Part shown: positions 34,301-37,560 of the stretch, in pieces
Layout of the letters: the number at the start of each line of letters is the position of its first letter
How positions within the stretch are numbered: position 1 is the stretch's first letter
NCBI RefSeq assembly: GCF_000820085.1
Contig: NZ_CDBN01000017.1
Coordinates: 1 to 37,560, forward strand
Source: Aeromonas sanarellii
GTDB lineage: Bacteria; Pseudomonadota; Gammaproteobacteria; Enterobacterales; Aeromonadaceae
Direction: 5' to 3'
DNA: 37,560 nt
The notes under the pieces: model-generated
Database searches by the model: none
Told to the model about the DNA's origin: nothing
What the model saw: the letters and a program-made list of their open reading frames with translations, nothing else
Program-made: the position numbers and the translations under genes

Positions 34301-35643
34301 TGGCCGGCGCCAAGCTGCTCAAGACGCTCACCCTGTTCCAGGTGGTGGTGATGGGTCTGGCTTACCTCACCCCCATGGCGGTGTTCGATACCTTCGCCAT
34401 CGTCGGCGACATCACCGATGGCCGCGTGGCCACCGCCTACCTGCTGGCGCTCGGCGGCATCCTGCTCACCGCCTTCAGCTACGGCCACCTGGTACGCAAG
34501 TTCCCCTCGGCGGGCTCCGCCTATACCTATGCCCAGAAGGTGTTCAACCCCTATGTGGGCTTCATGGTGGGCTGGTCCTCCCTGCTGGACTACATGTTCA
34601 TGCCGATGATCAACATCCTGCTGGCCAAGATCTACCTGACCGCCATGTTCCCGAACGTGGAGCCCTGGATCTTCATCTTCGGCCTGGTGACCGTGATGAC
34701 CTTCCTGAACCTGCGCGGCATCAAGCTGGTGGCGAACTTCAACGGCGTCATCGTCTTCATCCAGATCGCCATCATCGTCACCTTCCTCGGCCTCATCGCC
34801 TGGGGCCTGAGCCATGGCGAGGGGGCCGGCACCCTGGTGAGCAGCCGTCCGTTCCACGTGGAGTCCGCCAGCATGCTGCCGCTGTTCACCGGCGCCACCA
34901 TCTTGTGCTTCTCCTTCCTCGGCTTCGACGGCCTGAGTTCGCTGTCGGAGGAGACCCCGAACGCCGGCAAGGTGATCCCGCGCGCCATCGTGCTGACGGC
35001 GCTGATCGGCGGCATCATCTTCGTCACCGTCTCCTACAGCCTGCAGCTGTTCTTCCCGGATCTGGCCCGCTTCAAGGAGCCGGATGCCGTGCTGCCTGAG
35101 ATCGCGCTCTACGTGGGTGGCACCCTGTTCCAGAGCATCGTGCTGGTCTGCACCACGGTGGCGGTACTCGCCTCCGGCATGGCGGCCCACGCCGGGGTGT
35201 CGCGCATCCTCTACGTGATGGGGCGCGATCGCATGATCCCGGAGCGGGTGTTCGGCTACATCCACCCCACCTGGCGCACCCCGGCCATCAACGTGCTGCT
35301 GGTGGGGGCCCTGGCGCTCTCCGCGGTCTCCTTCGATCTGGACATGGCGCTGGCCCTGGTGAACTTCGGCGCCCTGGTGGCCTTCACCTTCGTCAACCTG
35401 TCGGTGATCGGCCAGTTCTGGGTGCGCGAGCAGCGCAACAAGAGCCTGAAGGACAACCTGCTGTTCCTGGTGCTGCCTCTGCTCGGCGCCGCCACCATAG
35501 GGGCGCTCTGGATCAATCTGGAGCAGAGCTCCCTGGAGCTGGGCCTCATCTGGGCGGGGATCGGGGTGGCCTACCTCTTCCTGCGGATCGCGGTGCTGCG
35601 CATCCCCTTCCGTCAGTACGAGGAGGCGGCCGACGGCCAGTAA
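34300..35643 (+). CDS. puuP: Putrescine importer PuuP-like, APC family (copy 2)
   Basis: A 447-residue APC permease closely similar to copy 1 (shared [54 protein letters not shown]). About 12 membrane segments at the inner membrane; substrate probably putrescine or a related polyamine or diamine. AGGAG lies within the end of the leader ORF, about 8 nt before ATG 34300. Two permeases of this type in tandem suggest dosage or substrate specialisation. It ends at a strong hairpin and converges on the small secreted-protein gene. Confidence 0.92.
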   Translation: MAGAKLLKTLTLFQVVVMGLAYLTPMAVFDTFAIVGDITDGRVATAYLLALGGILLTAFSYGHLVRKFPSAGSAYTYAQKVFNPYVGFMVGWSSLLDYMFMPMINILLAKIYLTAMFPNVEPWIFIFGLVTVMTFLNLRGIKLVANFNGVIVFIQIAIIVTFLGLIAWGLSHGEGAGTLVSSRPFHVESASMLPLFTGATILCFSFLGFDGLSSLSEETPNAGKVIPRAIVLTALIGGIIFVTVSYSLQLFFPDLARFKEPDAVLPEIALYVGGTLFQSIVLVCTTVAVLASGMAAHAGVSRILYVMGRDRMIPERVFGYIHPTWRTPAINVLLVGALALSAVSFDLDMALALVNFGALVAFTFVNLSVIGQFWVREQRNKSLKDNLLFLVLPLLGAATIGALWINLEQSSLELGLIWAGIGVAYLFLRIAVLRIPFRQYEEAADGQ

Positions 35644-35663
35644 GTCGCGGCGATCGGCCAAAC

Positions 35664-35690
35664 AGAAGGGGAGCCCATGGCTCCCCTTCT
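35664..35690. terminator. Bidirectional hairpin terminator after puuP copy 2
   Basis: A 12-bp perfect stem, AGAAGGGGAGCC (35664-35675) with GGCTCCCCTTCT (35679-35690), and a CAT loop. It lies between convergent genes. T tracts are short on both strands. Confidence 0.78.
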
Positions 35691-35718
35691 TGCATCCAGA
35701 CATCCGCCGCGCGGACAA

Positions 35719-36132
35719 TCAGCCCTGATTGATGACCACGGTGGCGGCGGCCTTGACCGGATCCTTGGCCACGGCCTTCACGTTCTTCTCGGTCTGGTTG
35801 ACCTTCTGCCGGGTCGCCTTCAGTTCCTCGTTGGTCTCCTTGAGGCCGGAGGTCTTCTTGTCCAGCGTGTCCGTGGCACTCTTCTTCGCCTCTTTCAGCC
35901 CGGCCGTCTGCTTGTCCACCACCGCCGAGGTGCTCTTCTTCACCTCGGTGGCCGCCTTCTCCTTCTGCTGGCGCACCAGCTTGTCGGCATCGCAGTTGCC
36001 CTTGACCCCCAGGGTGGCGTTCATCGCCTCGTTCCTGACCGCCTTGTCGAGGTTGCATTCGGACTTGAACACGCCAGCCTGCGCACCAGCAGACAGCAGA
36101 CCCAGGGAAAGACACAACACCCATGCTTTCAT
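35719..36132 (-). CDS. Small secreted, lysine-rich coiled-coil protein of unknown function
   Basis: A 137-residue protein with a clear signal peptide, MKAWVLCLSLGLLSAGAQA, cut after residue 19. The mature part has two cysteines (Cys26, Cys47), which could form a disulfide, followed by a Lys/Ala/Thr-rich region likely to be helical. Two tandem 18-residue repeats can be seen, STSAVVDKQTAGLKEAKK (67-84) and SATDTLDKKTSGLKETNE (85-102), sharing D-K-x-T-x-GLKE. I do not recognise a family. ATG 36132 was preferred to a longer in-frame start at 36258 because only it gives a signal peptide. It is probably periplasmic. The neighbours do not indicate a role. Confidence 0.72.
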   Translation of the reverse strand: MKAWVLCLSLGLLSAGAQAGVFKSECNLDKAVRNEAMNATLGVKGNCDADKLVRQQKEKAATEVKKSTSAVVDKQTAGLKEAKKSATDTLDKKTSGLKETNEELKATRQKVNQTEKNVKAVAKDPVKAAATVVINQG

Positions 36133-36313
36133 AACAGCACCACTCTCGTTGAAGGAAAGGGGCAGCATATAACCCTGGGCGCACGGTGCAAGGCGCCCGT
36201 CAGGTTGTGGGCCGGATGGCGCCCTAATCCGGCTGGCTCCGACACTTTCTGTCAGCACCCGGCCGCAGGCACCGCCCTGAGAGATGTCATCAAACCATCA
36301 TAAAAGTGTCACT

Positions 36314-36347
36314 TTGTCATATTTCTGTCATGGAGCACTGCTCTAAT
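36314..36347 (+). promoter_or_regulatory. Pho box and -10 element of nptA
   Basis: TTGTCATATTTCTGTCAT (36314-36331) matches the PhoB box (CTGTCATA-A/T-A-A/T-CTGTCA-C/T) at 16 of 18 positions, with TGTCA repeats 11 bp apart. A further TGTCA lies at 36307. TCTAAT (36342-36347) follows after 10 bp, the usual place of the -10 in PhoB-activated promoters. The gene behind it is a phosphate transporter, so phosphate-starvation control is strongly suggested. Confidence 0.85.
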
Positions 36348-36387
36348 GCGCCCGTCCCATTCAACGCAGCACGTCCCAAGAGGCCAC

Positions 36388-37485
36388 ATGCACAGCACCG
36401 CTTCTTCCACACCGCACGAGTCCCGCGCGACCAGCCCATTGTTCAACTGGCTGGCGGTGATCACCCTCGTCTACCTGATCCTGGTCGCCGTCGGCGCCGT
36501 CTCCCACGGCTTCAAGGGCTTCTCCGGTGGCGCCGAGGGCGCGGCCCAGATCTTCGCGTTTGCCAACAACCCCTTCGTGGCCCTGCTGCTCGGCATCCTG
36601 GCCACGGCCCTGGTGCAGTCCTCCAGCACGGTCACCTCGGTGATCGTCGGCCTGGTGGCCGGCGGCCTGCCCATGGGCATGGCCATCCCCATGGTGATGG
36701 GGGCCAACCTCGGCACCACCATCACCAACACCATCGTTTCCCTCGGCCACATCCGGGACAGAGGCGAGTTTCGCCGCGCCTTCGCCGCCGCCACGGTGCA
36801 CGACTTCTTCAACCTGCTGGCGGTCTTCATCTTCCTGCCGCTGGAGCTGATGTTCAGTCTGCTGCAAAAGAGCGCGGAAGGGATCGCCGGCCTGCTGCTG
36901 GGCTCTGCCGACCTGTCCATGAAGGGGATGGACTTTATGAAGCCCCTCATCTCCCCGTCCCTGGATCTCATCGACGGTGCCGTCGCCTTCCTGCCGGGCA
37001 AGGGGGCATCCATCGCCACCATCGTCATCGGCATCCTGCTGATCCTGTTCTGCGTCACCGCCCTCGGCAAGGTGCTGCAACGGGTCATGGTAGGCCGCGC
37101 CAAGGAGCTGCTGCACAAGGCCCTGGGCCGCGGTCCGCTGACCGGCATCGCCTCCGGCACCCTGGTCACCGTCATGGTGCAGTCCTCCTCCACCACCACC
37201 AGCCTGATGATCCCCCTGGCCGGCGGCGGCGTGTTCAACACCCGCCAGCTCTACCCCTTCACCCTGGGGGCCAACATCGGCACCACCATCACGGCCCTGC
37301 TGGCCGCCACCGCCATCAGCGGCGCCGGAGCCCAGCTGGCCCTGACCATCGCTTTGGTGCACGTGCTGTTCAACCTGTTTGCCGTGGTGCTCATCTACGG
37401 GGTGCCCTTCCTGCGGGAGCTGCCCATCCGGGCCAGGGTCTCGGCGGCCCGGATGGGCAGCTCCCGCAGGAAGGGCACCCCGTAG
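36388..37485 (+). CDS. nptA: Na+/phosphate cotransporter NptA type, C-terminus replaced by inverted repeat
   Basis: A membrane protein of the Na/Pi cotransporter II family, related to Vibrio NptA. The two repeat motifs with QSSST are at about residues 77-81 and 265-269, each followed by glycine-rich segments, as required for sodium and phosphate binding. ATG 36388 has an AAGAGG ribosome-binding site; an upstream ATG at 36346 overlaps the predicted -10 and is rejected. The open frame gives 365 residues, but after RELPIRA (about 37434) the sequence turns back on itself in a long inverted repeat, so the last 17 codons are not native and the usual final membrane segment is missing. Either the gene is broken here or the window end is misassembled. 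Confidence 0.85.
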   Translation: MHSTASSTPHESRATSPLFNWLAVITLVYLILVAVGAVSHGFKGFSGGAEGAAQIFAFANNPFVALLLGILATALVQSSSTVTSVIVGLVAGGLPMGMAIPMVMGANLGTTITNTIVSLGHIRDRGEFRRAFAAATVHDFFNLLAVFIFLPLELMFSLLQKSAEGIAGLLLGSADLSMKGMDFMKPLISPSLDLIDGAVAFLPGKGASIATIVIGILLILFCVTALGKVLQRVMVGRAKELLHKALGRGPLTGIASGTLVTVMVQSSSTTTSLMIPLAGGGVFNTRQLYPFTLGANIGTTITALLAATAISGAGAQLALTIALVHVLFNLFAVVLIYGVPFLRELPIRARVSAARMGSSRRKGTP

Positions 37486-37560
37486 CTGAGCACCACGGCA
37501 AACAGGTTGAACAGCACGTGCACCAAAGCGATGGTCAGGCCCAGCTGGGCCCCGGCGCCG
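37320..37560. repeat. Near-perfect 115-bp inverted repeat at the right window edge
   Basis: Positions 37320-37434 and 37446-37560 are reverse complements at 112 of 115 bases, with an 11-bp spacer. The differences are at 37329, 37340 and 37394 of the left arm; two of the three would change an amino acid. The right arm runs to the last base of the window, so its true length is unknown. It duplicates the end of nptA on the opposite strand. A fold-back assembly or library chimera is the simplest reading. Confidence 0.95.

Noticed and set aside
33652..35718. 688-codon open frame on the minus strand across both puuP genes and leaders
   Set aside because: Composition is Gly/His/Gln/Glu-rich shadow coding opposite membrane segments; the plus-strand permeases explain the sequence.
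36346..36387. Upstream in-frame ATG for nptA
   Set aside because: It overlaps the -10 of the Pho-controlled promoter and lacks a ribosome-binding site.
1..37560. CRISPR arrays, tRNA or rRNA genes, insertion sequences, integrases
   Set aside because: I looked for regular direct repeats, cloverleaf-like sequences and transposase or integrase motifs and found none that could be supported.

Overview
The window looks like chromosomal DNA of a GC-rich gammaproteobacterium, most likely Aeromonas or a close relative. This is inferred from the adjacent cysK, ptsH, ptsI and crr genes, from RdgC and SbcCD of enterobacterial/Aeromonas type, and from E. coli-like PuuB, PuuR and PuuP proteins; no database search was possible. 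Apart from two regulator/transporter blocks the content is ordinary chromosomal metabolism. I see no rRNA, tRNA, CRISPR array, insertion sequence or prophage.

Layout. 1-5.3 kb: an SDR-type epimerase (minus); the tRNA methyltransferase trmO (plus); a shared bidirectional terminator; then a minus-strand cluster of a MoxR-type ATPase, a CoxE-like von Willebrand A protein and a FabH-like ketosynthase. 5.3-9.4 kb: cysK, then ptsH-ptsI-crr, the soluble part of the sugar phosphotransferase system, with its own long upstream region and a strong terminator. 9.6-13.5 kb: a TetR regulator, a beta-hydroxyacid-dehydrogenase-like oxidoreductase, an AraJ-type MFS exporter and a nitroreductase. Near-identical 18-bp palindromes precede the regulator and the oxidoreductase. 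13.5-20.2 kb: sbcD-sbcC (minus, 4-bp overlap), a GNAT acetyltransferase and rdgC, a DNA-maintenance group. 20.3-22.9 kb: a LysR regulator divergent from a 14-TM-type MFS drug transporter gene that carries a frameshift. 23-26.9 kb: a lipoprotein-type gamma-glutamyltransferase and a YbaL/Kef-type cation:proton antiporter.

26.9-35.7 kb is a putrescine/GABA catabolic region: puuR-puuB on the minus strand, divergent gabD and gabT/puuE on the plus strand, then two PuuP-type permease genes. Putrescine would be imported by PuuP, oxidised at the gamma-glutamyl level by PuuB, and GABA converted to succinate by GabT and GabD. PuuA, PuuC proper and PuuD are not in the window. Two PuuR-box-like repeats lie between the divergent arms.

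The most unusual feature is in front of the two puuP genes. Each has the same upstream architecture: a promoter of form TTGTC(A/T)-17 bp-CACAAT, a hairpin followed by a T-rich tract, a second hairpin whose stem differs between the copies by a compensatory change, and a well-placed Shine-Dalgarno before a 45- or 50-codon ORF starting MGHFTAFLP. The stop codon of that ORF overlaps the permease start. This looks like an uncharacterised structured leader plus translationally coupled leader peptide.

35.7-37.56 kb: a small secreted coiled-coil protein (minus) and a Na+/phosphate cotransporter (nptA type) behind a very good Pho box. The nptA gene runs into a 115-bp near-perfect inverted repeat at the right edge, which replaces its expected C-terminus and may be an assembly artefact.
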